From positions 124,001 to 188,000 of the forward strand of contig NZ_JAFVME010000009.1 of the NCBI RefSeq assembly GCF_018492665.1: DNA of 64,000 nt. Reading direction: 5' to 3'. A program made the translations under genes and the position numbers. This stretch comes from Pedobacter sp. B4-66. Lineage in GTDB: Bacteria; Bacteroidota; Bacteroidia; Sphingobacteriales; Sphingobacteriaceae. The notes beneath the pieces are model-generated. The model searched no databases, was not told the DNA's origin, and saw nothing but the letters and a program-made list of their open reading frames with translations. Shown here in pieces: positions 16,417 to 25,173 of the stretch (the stretch's first letter is position 1; each line of letters opens with the position of its first letter).

Positions 16417-16486
16417 TAAATTCCATAGCTACCACTGGTAAAACGCACTATAAATAATTGTAATTTCGACAGTAAAAAATTTTATC

Positions 16487-16494
16487 TAAGTTTG
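16487..16494 (+). promoter_or_regulatory. -7 box upstream of the S4-aroB pair
   Basis: TAAGTTTG fits TAnnTTTG and lies 7 bp before the ATG of the S4-domain gene. No good -33 element is present at the ideal distance. Confidence 0.4.
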
Positions 16495-16501
16495 TCTTAT
16501 A

Positions 16502-16708
16502 ATGATACAATTTAAATTAGAAGGCGAATTCATTCCCCTTATTCAGTTGTTAAAAGCAACTGCACTTGTACAAAGTGGTGGCGAGGCCCAAACTGTTGTT
16601 GAAGACGGACTTGTAAAATATAACGGCAAGGTAGATTACCGCAAGAGATTGAAGGTGCGGGTTGGAGATGTAATTGATTTTATGGGTCAGAAAATAACAA
16701 TCATTTAA
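16502..16708 (+). CDS. S4-domain RNA-binding protein (YaaA/RlbA-like)
   Basis: The 68-residue protein is a single S4 RNA-binding domain: FIPLIQLLKATALVQSGGEA, then VVEDGLVKYNGKVDYRKRLK and VRVGDVIDFMGQKITI. The Leu-rich helix and the V-N-G-x-x-x-x-R-K loop are the RNA-binding surface. Relatives (YaaA, YbcJ) bind structured RNA and have been linked to ribosome assembly; the partner here is unknown. Its stop overlaps the aroB ATG by one base (TAATG), so the two genes are translationally coupled. Confidence 0.85.
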   Translation: MIQFKLEGEFIPLIQLLKATALVQSGGEAQTVVEDGLVKYNGKVDYRKRLKVRVGDVIDFMGQKITII

Positions 16709-17787
16709 TGAACAAATTAAACAGTGCCGGACACACCATCCATTTCGAAGCGAATCTTGCACCATTGGTGGAAATTATAGAAAGTGATAAATACAGCAAA
16801 ATCTTTGTCTTTGTTGATCGTAATACCTCTGAACTGTGTTTACCTCAGTTTCAGGAAATGTTGGGCGATTATAGCGGATTTGACCTGATTGAAACAGATC
16901 CGGGAGAAGAGAACAAAAACATAGATTTTTGTATCGGAATATGGAAAACACTATTAGATTTTGAAGCAGACCGTAAATGTCTGATGATCAATCTAGGTGG
17001 AGGTGTAATTACAGACATGGGCGGTTTTGTAGCTTCAACCTACAAACGTGGAATAGATTTTATCAATATCCCTACTACCCTACTTTCTCAGGTTGATGCA
17101 TCTGTAGGTGGTAAAACCGGTATAGATGTAGACAACGTAAAAAACATGGTTGGAACATTTACCCTTCCTCAGGCCGTATTTATTGAAACATCTTTCCTTA
17201 AAACACTCCCTAAAAGAGAAATGCTTTCTGGTTTTGCCGAAATGATTAAACATGGTTTAATTGTAGATAAAGACTATTATGCTGAACTACAAAAGAGTGA
17301 TTACGAACAAATTGAAGCTAGCGCCATTTACCGTTCAGTAGAGATTAAAAATGAAGTAGTAACCGAAGATCCTCATGAAAAAGGATTAAGGAAGATATTA
17401 AATTACGGACATACAATCGGTCATGCCGTAGAAACCTATTCGCTAATAAACGACGCAACCCCTTTAACCCACGGCGAAGCAATAGCTATCGGGATGATTT
17501 GCGAAGGTTACTTATCTGCTAAAAACAATACGCTAAGTAATGATGAACTTAACGACATTAGCACCTACATTTTAAAACTTTACCCTAAGTATCACATTAA
17601 GGAGGAAAGCTTTGACCAATTATTAGAATTTATGCAAAGCGATAAAAAGAATGAAAACGGACAAATTATGTTCTCATTACTAAGTCGCATTGGAGCATGT
17701 GATTTCAACTGTAGAGTATCAAAAACCGACATTTTGGATAGTTTTGCTTACCTAAACAACCTAACTTCTAAAGCGGAAAATGCCTAA
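16708..17787 (+). CDS. aroB: 3-dehydroquinate synthase
   Basis: AroB converts DAHP to 3-dehydroquinate, step two of the shikimate pathway. The 359-residue protein has the NAD-binding GGGVITDMGGFVASTYKRG region (about 94-112), TTLLSQVDASVGGKTGI, the Zn/active-site helix SGFAEMIKHGLI and NYGHTIGHAVE with metal-binding histidines, then LTHGEAIAIGM. All are intact. It is coupled to the S4 gene by a one-base overlap and lies upstream of, but separated by an attenuator from, the rest of the aromatic operon. Length is normal. Confidence 0.96.
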   Translation: MNKLNSAGHTIHFEANLAPLVEIIESDKYSKIFVFVDRNTSELCLPQFQEMLGDYSGFDLIETDPGEENKNIDFCIGIWKTLLDFEADRKCLMINLGGGVITDMGGFVASTYKRGIDFINIPTTLLSQVDASVGGKTGIDVDNVKNMVGTFTLPQAVFIETSFLKTLPKREMLSGFAEMIKHGLIVDKDYYAELQKSDYEQIEASAIYRSVEIKNEVVTEDPHEKGLRKILNYGHTIGHAVETYSLINDATPLTHGEAIAIGMICEGYLSAKNNTLSNDELNDISTYILKLYPKYHIKEESFDQLLEFMQSDKKNENGQIMFSLLSRIGACDFNCRVSKTDILDSFAYLNNLTSKAENA

Positions 17788-17847
17788 TATTTTGAACCAC
17801 AACAAGAACCTTACAACAAACAATAAATAATTTTTTTAAATTAACTA

Positions 17848-17877
17848 TTGACAAATTAAATTTTGTTAGTACATTTG
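17848..17877 (+). promoter_or_regulatory. Promoter of the aromatic operon
   Basis: TTG (17848-17850), 19 nt, then TACATTTG (17870-17877): an exact match to the Bacteroidota TTG-N19-TAnnTTTG promoter. A start site near 17884 would give an RNA leader of about 70 nt before the leader peptide. Confidence 0.75.
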
Positions 17878-17951
17878 GCAAAACGAAAAGGAAATTTAGA
17901 AACAACCATTAACAAATGCGAGTTTCATAACAACATAAAACAACAGGAATT

Positions 17952-18014
17952 TTGAAAAATATCACTACATATTGGTTTGGTTACTTTTACTACTTTAGTA
18001 AGAGCCGGGACTAA
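17952..18014 (+). CDS. Aromatic-residue leader peptide of the attenuator
   Basis: A 20-codon frame begins at TTG (17952, the only usable start after an in-frame TAA at 17928; preceded by AGGA) and ends at TAA (18012-18014). Its middle reads YWFGYFYYF: four Tyr, three Phe and one Trp among nine residues. The last codons, AGC CGG GAC TAA, contain the 5' arm of the antiterminator. Ribosome position on this peptide would therefore report charged tRNA-Tyr, -Phe and -Trp supply. The frame, its residues and its overlap with the RNA arms are seen directly; expression is inferred. Confidence 0.82.
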   Translation: MKNITTYWFGYFYYFSKSRD

Positions 18015-18080
18015 TATGCAATAGTATCTAATAAGATAAATGTATACGAAAAGTCCCGGTCTAACGCCGGGACTTTTTTC
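18003..18080 (+). promoter_or_regulatory. Transcription attenuator of the aromatic amino acid operon
   Basis: Three mutually exclusive arms are present. Arm 1 is CCGGGACT (18005-18012, inside the leader peptide's last codons), arm 2 is AGTCCCGG (18052-18059) and arm 3 is CCGGGACT (18067-18074) followed by TTTTTT. Arms 2 and 3 form the terminator, with an 11-bp stem AAAAGTCCCGG / CCGGGACTTTT and a 7-nt loop. Arms 1 and 2 form the antiterminator. A ribosome stalled at the aromatic codons leaves arm 1 free, so arm 2 is taken and transcription continues; a ribosome reaching the stop codon covers arm 1 and the terminator forms. This is classical trp/phe-style logic. Confidence 0.88.
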
Positions 18081-18116
18081 GTTTTTCATAACCATTAAAA
18101 AAGGGAAAAAACGCTA

Positions 18117-18950
18117 ATGAAAAAAGGAACAAGAGTAGCAATACAAGGCATTAAAGCTTCATTTCACGAAGAAGCGGCATTCAAGTTTTTCGGAAGAGAC
18201 ATTCAAACTATTGAGTGTAACTCTTTTAAGCAAACATGCGACGTTTTAAAAAATGATGAAGCTGACTTCGTAGTTATGGCAATCGAAAATTCAATAGCTG
18301 GCAGCCTTTTACCCAACTACACCTTAATACGCGAATACAATTTCGCTGTAGTAGGCGAAGTTTACCTAAGTATCCAACTTCACCTCATGGCATTGCCAGG
18401 TGTAAAGTTTGAGGATATTAAATTTGCTACTTCCCATCCTATTGCTATCCGTCAATGTGTTGAATTTTTCGAAGATTACCCACAAATCAAAATCATAGAG
18501 AGTAATGATACCGCGGCTTGTGCTAAGCGCATCAAAGATGAGCAGCTTACAGATACAGTTGCTATAGCAAACACACTAGCAGCTGAACTATACGAACTAA
18601 ATATCCTTGAAAGAAGAATTGAATCTAATAAGAAAAACTTCACCCGTTTTCTGATCCTTAAAAAGGACAAAACTGAAGATGTAGATCCGGTTAATAAGGC
18701 ATCTATTTGCTTTCAGGTAGGTAACCACGTTGGTTCATTGGTTAAGGTACTAACCATTTTTGCTGACCTGGACGTAAACTTAACCAAAATACAAAGCATG
18801 CCTGTTCTTGGAAAAAGAAACGAGTATTATTTCTATGTAGATATGGAATGGAAAAACATGGAAGCCTATGACAAAGCTGTTCGCCAAGCCCTTAAATACA
18901 CAGTAAACTTTAATATACTGGGTGAGTACCAGAAAAACGACAAAGTATAA
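18117..18950 (+). CDS. pheA: Prephenate dehydratase
   Basis: This enzyme turns prephenate into phenylpyruvate, the committed step to phenylalanine. The 277-residue monofunctional protein has the PDT domain (about 6-185): VAIQGIKASFHEEAAFKFFG, VVMAIENSIAGSLLPNY, and the catalytic Thr region KKNFTRFLIL (T-R-F). A C-terminal ACT domain follows (about 197-272, VGSLVKVLTIFADLDVNLTKI then IQSMP), which in this family gives feedback inhibition by Phe. It is the first gene after the attenuator. No chorismate mutase is fused; that activity sits on the next gene. Confidence 0.95.
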   Translation: MKKGTRVAIQGIKASFHEEAAFKFFGRDIQTIECNSFKQTCDVLKNDEADFVVMAIENSIAGSLLPNYTLIREYNFAVVGEVYLSIQLHLMALPGVKFEDIKFATSHPIAIRQCVEFFEDYPQIKIIESNDTAACAKRIKDEQLTDTVAIANTLAAELYELNILERRIESNKKNFTRFLILKKDKTEDVDPVNKASICFQVGNHVGSLVKVLTIFADLDVNLTKIQSMPVLGKRNEYYFYVDMEWKNMEAYDKAVRQALKYTVNFNILGEYQKNDKV

Positions 18951-18996
18951 ACAATCAATTTTAACATAAAAAATTAACATAAATAACCCCAAAACA

Positions 18997-20136
18997 ATGA
19001 AATTACAATTAAACATTCAACCGCTTAACACCTGGCTTAACATCAACAATGAGCCTTTGATTATCTCAGGCCCTTGTAGTGCAGAAACTGAAGAGCAATT
19101 ATTAACCACAGCTCATTTATTGGCAGCTACAGGAAAAGTATCTGTTTTAAGAGCAGGTATCTGGAAGCCACGTACTCGTCCGGGAGAATTTGAAGGTATC
19201 GGAAGCATCGGTTTAGAGTGGTTAAAAAGAGCTAAATTAGAAACTGGTTTACCAACAGCTGTAGAGGTTGCAAATGCTAAACACGTTGAAGAGGCTTTGG
19301 CTGCTGGCGTAGATATCCTTTGGATTGGTGCTCGTTCAACAGTAAACCCGTTTACAGTTCAGGAAATTGCTGATGCTTTAAAAGGTGTTGACATTCCGGT
19401 ATTAGTTAAAAACCCTGTAAATCCAGATTTACAACTATGGGTTGGTGCTTTAGAGCGTATCAATGGTGCTGGTATCACTAAATTAGGTGCGATTCACCGT
19501 GGTTTCTCTTCATTCGAGAAAAGCTCGTTCCGTAACGAACCAATGTGGGAACTTGCTATCCAATTAAAAACTTTATGCCCAGAGTTGCCAATCATTAACG
19601 ATCCAAGTCACATTTGTGGTAACAGAGAGTTAATTCCTTACATCTCTCAAAAAGCATTAGATTTAGATATGCAAGGTCTTATGATCGAGTCGCATGTTGA
19701 TCCTTCTGTAGCTTGGACTGATGCTAAACAACAAGTAACTCCAGCTGCTTTATCTGAACTTGTTGATCGCTTAACCGTTCGTGAACCAGAAACTAAAAAC
19801 GAAGCAATCTCTGATCAATTAGCTGATTTCCGTAAACAAATCGACAAAATTGACGATATCCTGTTACAAAAATTAGGTGAGCGTATGGCCATCGTTTCTA
19901 AAATTGGTGAGTACAAACGCGATAACCAGGTTACAATTTTACAAGTAAACCGTTGGGATGCTATTATTAACAAAGGAATTTCATTCGCAAAAGCATTAAA
20001 ATTAGATTTAAACTTTACTGAGAAATTCTTAGAACTTGTTCATGGCGAATCTATCCGTAAACAAACTGAGATTATGAACGCTGGCAAAGCCGAAAAAGGA
20101 ATTGCAGCAGAAGCACACACCGAAGTTAAATCTTAA
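18997..20136 (+). CDS. DAHP synthase / chorismate mutase fusion
   Basis: The 379-residue protein joins two steps: DAHP synthase (entry to the shikimate pathway) and AroQ-type chorismate mutase. The N-terminal Iβ/KDOPS-like DAHPS (about 10-260) shows ISGPCSAETEEQLL, RAGIWKPRTRPGEFEGIG, LVKNPVNPD, GAIHRGF and NDPSHICGNRELI, with the metal-binding Cys, His, Glu and Asp. The mutase domain (about 270-350) has LADFRKQIDKIDDILLQKLG, ISKIGEYKR-like helix and VNRWDAII. In this fusion type the mutase usually makes the synthase sensitive to prephenate. 46 bp after pheA, 2 bp before aroA. Confidence 0.94.
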   Translation: MKLQLNIQPLNTWLNINNEPLIISGPCSAETEEQLLTTAHLLAATGKVSVLRAGIWKPRTRPGEFEGIGSIGLEWLKRAKLETGLPTAVEVANAKHVEEALAAGVDILWIGARSTVNPFTVQEIADALKGVDIPVLVKNPVNPDLQLWVGALERINGAGITKLGAIHRGFSSFEKSSFRNEPMWELAIQLKTLCPELPIINDPSHICGNRELIPYISQKALDLDMQGLMIESHVDPSVAWTDAKQQVTPAALSELVDRLTVREPETKNEAISDQLADFRKQIDKIDDILLQKLGERMAIVSKIGEYKRDNQVTILQVNRWDAIINKGISFAKALKLDLNFTEKFLELVHGESIRKQTEIMNAGKAEKGIAAEAHTEVKS

Positions 20137-20138
20137 TA

Positions 20139-21392
20139 ATGAGTAAACATGCGCTTGTTTCTTTTAAAGGAAACAAACAAATAGATACAGAAATTACACT
20201 TACTGGCTCTAAGAGTGAGTGTAACAGAGCATTAATTATCAGCTCTTTGAGTAAGGGGACTGTAAAAGTTGATAATATGTCGAATGCTGCTGATACTGTT
20301 ACGTTAAACAGTATAATAAATAATATCTCGCAAAACAACCCACATCAACAAACCGTTGATGTGGGCCCTGCGGGTACTGCAATGCGTTTTTTAACAGCCA
20401 TGCTTTCTACCCTACCTGGTAATTTTTTATTAACAGGAACAGAGAGAATGAAACAACGTCCCATTGGCATTCTTGCTGAAGCGTTAAAAAACATCGGTGC
20501 CGACATTACTTACCTTGAACAAGATGGATTCCCTCCATTAAACATCAATGGTCCGTTAAAACAAAGCGCTGATACTGTTAAAATTAAAGGCGACATCAGC
20601 AGTCAGTATATTTCGGCTTTATTGATGATTGCTCCTACTTTGCCACAAGGCCTAACGTTACAGATTGAAGGCGAGTTAACCTCACTTCCTTATGTTAAGA
20701 TGACGTTGGATATGCTTGAAGAAGCAGGAATTTATCATGAATGGACTGAAAACAACATCACTGTTAAGCCACAAACATTTAAGTTGGCCACACTTGCTGT
20801 TGAGCCAGACTGGAGTGCTGCATCATACTGGTATAGCATAGCCGCTCTTGTTCAAAATGCTCAGATTGGCTTACCTTACCTGAAAGATAAAAGCTTACAA
20901 GGCGATAGTCGCATCAGAGAAATCATGACGGCTTTTGGTGTAAAAACATATAAAACCGATAAAGGAATCAACCTAACAACCTCCGAAACAAACTTCAACG
21001 ATGAAATTCTTGATTTAAAAGATTGTCCGGATTTAGCACAAACCATCATTGTATGCGCTGCTGCTTTAAGAAAAAACCTTAAATTTACTGGTCTTGAAAC
21101 CTTAAAGATCAAAGAAACTGATCGCATTTTGGCTTTACAAAATGAGCTTTCAAAGATTGGTGTAACTTTAAATGAAGACAACTTTATCTACACACTAAAC
21201 TGTGATCAGCTAAGTTTCCCTGAAAAAGTTTCTTTCGCAACTTACGAAGATCACAGAATGGCGATGGCCTTTGCTCCGCTTAGTTTGTTAATAAATGAGG
21301 TTGTTCTGGAAGAAATGGATGTTGTAGAAAAATCTTATCCTGATTTCTGGAAAGATTTACAAAAGGCAGGATTTACAGTTACAGAGATTTAA
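20139..21392 (+). CDS. aroA: 3-phosphoshikimate 1-carboxyvinyltransferase (EPSP synthase)
   Basis: AroA joins phosphoenolpyruvate to shikimate-3-phosphate. The 417-residue protein shows the phosphoshikimate site LTGSKSECNRALI, the PEP loop VGPAGTAMRFLTA (here G-P-A-G-T-A-M-R, which differs from the LGNAGTAxR of class I enzymes), KQRPIGIL, GDISSQYISALLM and YEDHRMAMAFA near the C-terminus. The altered PEP loop resembles that of the more glyphosate-tolerant forms common in Bacteroidota; this is inference from sequence. Immediately after the DAHPS/CM gene and 24 bp before aroC. Confidence 0.94.
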   Translation: MSKHALVSFKGNKQIDTEITLTGSKSECNRALIISSLSKGTVKVDNMSNAADTVTLNSIINNISQNNPHQQTVDVGPAGTAMRFLTAMLSTLPGNFLLTGTERMKQRPIGILAEALKNIGADITYLEQDGFPPLNINGPLKQSADTVKIKGDISSQYISALLMIAPTLPQGLTLQIEGELTSLPYVKMTLDMLEEAGIYHEWTENNITVKPQTFKLATLAVEPDWSAASYWYSIAALVQNAQIGLPYLKDKSLQGDSRIREIMTAFGVKTYKTDKGINLTTSETNFNDEILDLKDCPDLAQTIIVCAAALRKNLKFTGLETLKIKETDRILALQNELSKIGVTLNEDNFIYTLNCDQLSFPEKVSFATYEDHRMAMAFAPLSLLINEVVLEEMDVVEKSYPDFWKDLQKAGFTVTEI

Positions 21393-21416
21393 TTAAAAAC
21401 ACAAAATAATTCTAAA

Positions 21417-22508
21417 ATGGCAGGCAATACATTCGGACAATTATTTCGCATCACTACCTTTGGTGAATCACATGGTGTAGCCATTGGTGTTATTTTAGAT
21501 GGATGTCCGGCGCAATTGCCCATCGATCTTGATTTTATACAATCAGAGTTAGATAAACGCAAACCAGGGCAATCTAAAATTACTACGCAACGCAAAGAGA
21601 GTGATACAGTACAAATCCTTTCAGGAACATTTGAAGGCAAAAGTACAGGTACTCCAATTGCAATGCTTATTCCTAACGAAGATCAACGCAGTAAAGACTA
21701 TAGTCACAATACTGACGTTTATCGTCCCTCTCATGCCGATTATACTTACGATGCTAAATATGGCATTCGTGATTATCGCGGAGGTGGTCGTTCATCAGCT
21801 CGTGAAACAGCTGCCCGCGTTGCTGCAGGAGCCATTGCCAAGTTGTTGTTAAAACACCATGACATTGAAATTTTTGCTCATGTATCCACAGTAGGCAAAA
21901 TTGAAGCACCCAACCTTGAAAGTAAAAACATAGTTGATTTATTGGCTATCAGAGAAGAAAATATTGTACGTTGTGCAGATCCGGCTACAGCACATCAAAT
22001 GATTGAATTTATTGATGGGGTTCGTAAAGATGGCGATACAGTAGGTGGAAAGATCAACTGTATTGTTAAAAACTGTCCTGTTGGTTTAGGCGAACCTGTA
22101 TTCGACAAACTTCATGCAGACCTGGGCAAAGCGATGTTAAGCATCAATGCTGTTCATGGTTTTGAATATGGTTCTGGCTTTGCTGGAAGCGAAATGAGGG
22201 GTTCAGAACACAATGATATATTTTTAGCAAATGAAGGTCAGCCTAAAACGCTAACTAACTTTTCTGGTGGAATTCAGGGAGGCATTTCTAACGGAATGGA
22301 AATCAATTTCACGGTAGCCTTTAAACCGGTTGCAACAATAATGCACAATCAGCAAACGATAAATGCTGCTGGTGAAGCTGCAGAAATTAAAGGAAAAGGT
22401 AGACACGATCCTTGTGTTGTACCTCGAGCAGTTGTAATTGTTGAAGCTATGGCAGCATTAGTGCTTGCCGACCACTTGCTTCGTAACAAATCAAGCAAAG
22501 TATCATAA
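21417..22508 (+). CDS. aroC: Chorismate synthase
   Basis: AroC makes chorismate from EPSP using reduced FMN. The 363-residue protein shows the three family signatures: GESHGVAIGVILDGCPA near the N-terminus, GIRDYRGGGRSSARETAARV (FMN binding, about residues 121-140) and, near the C-terminus, KGRHDPCVVPRAVVIVEAM. Length is typical. It is the last gene of the visible operon; tyrA is not in the window, so prephenate dehydrogenase must be encoded elsewhere. Confidence 0.95.
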   Translation: MAGNTFGQLFRITTFGESHGVAIGVILDGCPAQLPIDLDFIQSELDKRKPGQSKITTQRKESDTVQILSGTFEGKSTGTPIAMLIPNEDQRSKDYSHNTDVYRPSHADYTYDAKYGIRDYRGGGRSSARETAARVAAGAIAKLLLKHHDIEIFAHVSTVGKIEAPNLESKNIVDLLAIREENIVRCADPATAHQMIEFIDGVRKDGDTVGGKINCIVKNCPVGLGEPVFDKLHADLGKAMLSINAVHGFEYGSGFAGSEMRGSEHNDIFLANEGQPKTLTNFSGGIQGGISNGMEINFTVAFKPVATIMHNQQTINAAGEAAEIKGKGRHDPCVVPRAVVIVEAMAALVLADHLLRNKSSKVS

Positions 22509-22520
22509 AAGAAAATCAAC

Positions 22521-22576
22521 AGACTCAATTCAAGCTCTCATTAGGCAATAGTCTAAGCAGAGTCTGAGTTGAGTCT
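22521..22576. repeat. Inverted repeat after aroC
   Basis: AGACTCAA (22521-22528) and TTGAGTCT (22569-22576) form an 8-bp dyad around a 40-nt loop holding further AGTCT copies. It lies between the convergent aroC and E1 genes and may help end transcription, but lacks a direct T-run. Confidence 0.3.
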
Positions 22577-22616
22577 AACAAGTAAGCCACTCTGACAGGA
22601 CTCTTTTTAATTCCTT

Positions 22617-25040
22617 TTAAAATATAGAAGGGTATTTTGATGCATTATGATCGTGCATAATTTTATACACTGCTTCGATAACATCATCAACAGATGGCTT
22701 ACTAAAATAATCTCCATCAGTTCCATATGGCGGACGATGAGCTTTAGCGGTAAGCGTTCTAGGTTGTCCATCTAAATGATAGTAGCCATTTTGTTCTTCC
22801 AGCACTTGCTGTAAAATAAATGCAGCTCCACCACCCGGAACATCCTCATCAACAACCAACAATTTATTTGTTTTCTTTAATGATTCGGCACAGATATGAT
22901 TTGTATCAAAAGGTAATAGTGTTTGCGGATCGATGATTTCAACCGAAATCCCTAGCTGAGCCAGTTCTTCTGCAGCCTCTTCTACTATTCTTAAAGTAGC
23001 GCCATAAGACACTATCGTAACATCAGTTCCTGTTTTTATTACCTCTGCCTCACCAAGTTGAACAGTGTATTCACCAACGTTTTCTGGTAGTTTTTCTTTT
23101 AACCTGTAGCCATTTAAACATTCAATAACCAATGCAGGCTCATCGGATCTGAATAAGGTATTGTAAATACCTGCCGCCTGCGTCATATTACGCGGCACAC
23201 AAATATGTAATCCTCTAAGCGAACCCAAAATCATCGACATTGGAGATCCTGAATGCCATACGCCTTCCAATCTATGTCCACGAGTTCTGATGATAACAGG
23301 TGCTTTTTGTCCAGCTTTAGTTCTGTAAGATAAACTAGCCAGATCATCACTTAAAATATTAAGTGCATATAATAAATAATCAAGGTATTGAATTTCGGCG
23401 ATAGGTTTTAAACCACGTAATGCCAAACCAATTCCCTGACCAACAATTGTCATTTCTCTAATACCTGTATCAGTAATTCTTAAATCGCCATACTTAGCTT
23501 GTAAACCTGCAAAGCCTTGGTTTACATCGCCTATTGCTCCTAAATCTTCACCAAAAGCTACTAAACGCTCATCACGTGCAAAATTTGAGTCGAAGCAGGC
23601 GTTCAGCAATTCACGGCCGTCAACCATTTTGCTTTCTTCACTATATTGAGCAGCAACTTGTTTAACTAAAAACGGACTGTCTATACCATCAGTAAATAGC
23701 TTAGAGTTATATCTATCTTCATTTAAAGAAGCTTGGCTATTGTACCAATTTATTAAGCTATCTCTTTCAGGAGAAGGATTGTTTATGCTAAAACGCAATG
23801 TTTTTCGTGCCGAAGAAACCACCTCTTTACGCATTGCATCTGGTGTACCAGCTAAGAGTGAAGCAATTTTTGTGATTGCAGGATTACCGTTGGCAATTCT
23901 TTTAATCATCTCTATTACTTCTTCTTTTTCAACTTTAATAGTTGCTAAAAACTCATTCCAGGCCTCTCTCTGCGTTTCACGTACAAATTTCTTTGCAGTT
24001 GCTTCCAGTTCAGAAATTTCTTCTTCAGTTATAATTGCAGATTCGAGCATCCATTTACGCATCTGTGGAATACAGTCGTATTCGCGTTCCCATTCCAAAC
24101 GATCTTTATCTTTATAACGTTCGTGCGAACCTGAAGTAGAATGTCCTTGTGGTTGCGTAACCTCTGTAACGTGTATTAAAACAGGAACATGTTCAGTTCT
24201 GCAAACATCTATGGCGCGCTGGTAGGTTTCGCATAACGCCGGATAATCCCAGCCTCTTACTTTAAATATCTCGTAACCTGCCGATTCTTCATCTCTTTGG
24301 AATCCTTTTAAAACTTCTGAAATATCTTCTTTAGTAGTCTGGTACTTAGCTGGAACCGAAATTCCATAAGCATCATCCCAGATAGACATAGCCATTGGAA
24401 TTTGTAAAACTCCGGCAGCATTAATTGCCTCAAAAAATACACCTTCGGAAGTTGATGCGTTGCCTATAGTACCAAATGCAACCTCATTACCATTAACCGA
24501 GAAATTTTTAAGGTAACTTAAATCAGGATTTTGTCTGTACAATTTAGATGCATAAGCCAAACCTACTAAACGAGCCATCTGACCACCAGTAGGAGCAATA
24601 TCCGAAGAAGAGTTTTTTATCTCCGTAAGATCTTTCCAGCTACCATCTTCATTAAGAGAACGCGTAGCAAAGTGACAATTCATTTGTCGGCCTGCAGATG
24701 CCGGTTCAGCTTCTACACTTGGGTTTGCATATAATTGCGCAAAAAATTCTTTTAGGGTACAAATGCCTGTTGCAAAGGCAAAAGTTTGATCTCTGTAATA
24801 ACCTGAACGCCAATCGCCGTTTTTAAAAGCTTTGGCCATTGCGATCTGAGGAATCTCTTTACCATCACCAAAAATGCCAAACTTCGCCTTGCCAGTCAAC
24901 ACTTCTTTACGACCTAATAAACTAGCTTGTCTACTCTCGTAAGCTATTTTATAGTCGTTAATAACAATCGTTTTGAAATCATCAAAACTTAACTCTGAAG
25001 CATCAATTGGGTTCGTTGTAAGTTTACTATTTGGCGTCAT
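22617..25040 (-). CDS. 2-oxoacid dehydrogenase E1, fused alpha and beta subunits
   Basis: The 807-residue thiamine-diphosphate enzyme carries E1-alpha (about 60-390) and E1-beta (about 470-800) in one chain, the form used in Bacteroidota for branched-chain 2-oxoacid dehydrogenase. Alpha motifs: RQMNCHFATRSLN, GGQMARLVGLAYA, FGTIGNASTSEGVFFEAIN (ThDP motif, with G-N-A in place of G-D-G/A), GWDYPALCET and TSGSHERY. Beta motifs: RLVAFGEDLGAIGDVNQGFAGL and DTGIREMTIVGQGIGLALRG. Start is ATG at 25040: the upstream ATG at 25070 is overlapped by a TATCTTTG -7 box, so it is probably not in the RNA. The exact oxoacid cannot be fixed from sequence. Confidence 0.9.
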   Translation of the reverse strand: MTPNSKLTTNPIDASELSFDDFKTIVINDYKIAYESRQASLLGRKEVLTGKAKFGIFGDGKEIPQIAMAKAFKNGDWRSGYYRDQTFAFATGICTLKEFFAQLYANPSVEAEPASAGRQMNCHFATRSLNEDGSWKDLTEIKNSSSDIAPTGGQMARLVGLAYASKLYRQNPDLSYLKNFSVNGNEVAFGTIGNASTSEGVFFEAINAAGVLQIPMAMSIWDDAYGISVPAKYQTTKEDISEVLKGFQRDEESAGYEIFKVRGWDYPALCETYQRAIDVCRTEHVPVLIHVTEVTQPQGHSTSGSHERYKDKDRLEWEREYDCIPQMRKWMLESAIITEEEISELEATAKKFVRETQREAWNEFLATIKVEKEEVIEMIKRIANGNPAITKIASLLAGTPDAMRKEVVSSARKTLRFSINNPSPERDSLINWYNSQASLNEDRYNSKLFTDGIDSPFLVKQVAAQYSEESKMVDGRELLNACFDSNFARDERLVAFGEDLGAIGDVNQGFAGLQAKYGDLRITDTGIREMTIVGQGIGLALRGLKPIAEIQYLDYLLYALNILSDDLASLSYRTKAGQKAPVIIRTRGHRLEGVWHSGSPMSMILGSLRGLHICVPRNMTQAAGIYNTLFRSDEPALVIECLNGYRLKEKLPENVGEYTVQLGEAEVIKTGTDVTIVSYGATLRIVEEAAEELAQLGISVEIIDPQTLLPFDTNHICAESLKKTNKLLVVDEDVPGGGAAFILQQVLEEQNGYYHLDGQPRTLTAKAHRPPYGTDGDYFSKPSVDDVIEAVYKIMHDHNASKYPSIF

Positions 25041-25059
25041 AAGCAAATCAGTTATTGGG

Positions 25060-25067
25060 CAAAGATA
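25060..25067 (-). promoter_or_regulatory. -7 box of the E1 gene, deciding the start
   Basis: TATCTTTG on the minus strand fits TAnnTTTG and covers codons 2-4 of the upstream alternative start at 25070. A transcript beginning about 6-7 nt downstream would include only the ATG at 25040. Confidence 0.5.
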
Positions 25068-25124
25068 CATAAATTCTAAAGTATGACTTAACGGTGTGAG
25101 TTAATTTATATATTGGAATACTTT

Positions 25125-25153
25125 TTGATTTGTAGTATAAAACATTAAATTTG
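25125..25153 (+). promoter_or_regulatory. Promoter of the DUF1573 gene
   Basis: TTG (25125-25127), 18 nt, TAAATTTG (25146-25153), then a 20-nt leader to the ATG at 25174. A good match to the Bacteroidota consensus. Confidence 0.6.
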
Positions 25154-25173
25154 TTTTTAAAACCCCACATAAG

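Noticed and set aside
18497..18670. Minus-strand frames within pheA, aroA and other genes
   Set aside because: These are shadows of strongly supported genes with intact family motifs on the opposite strand.
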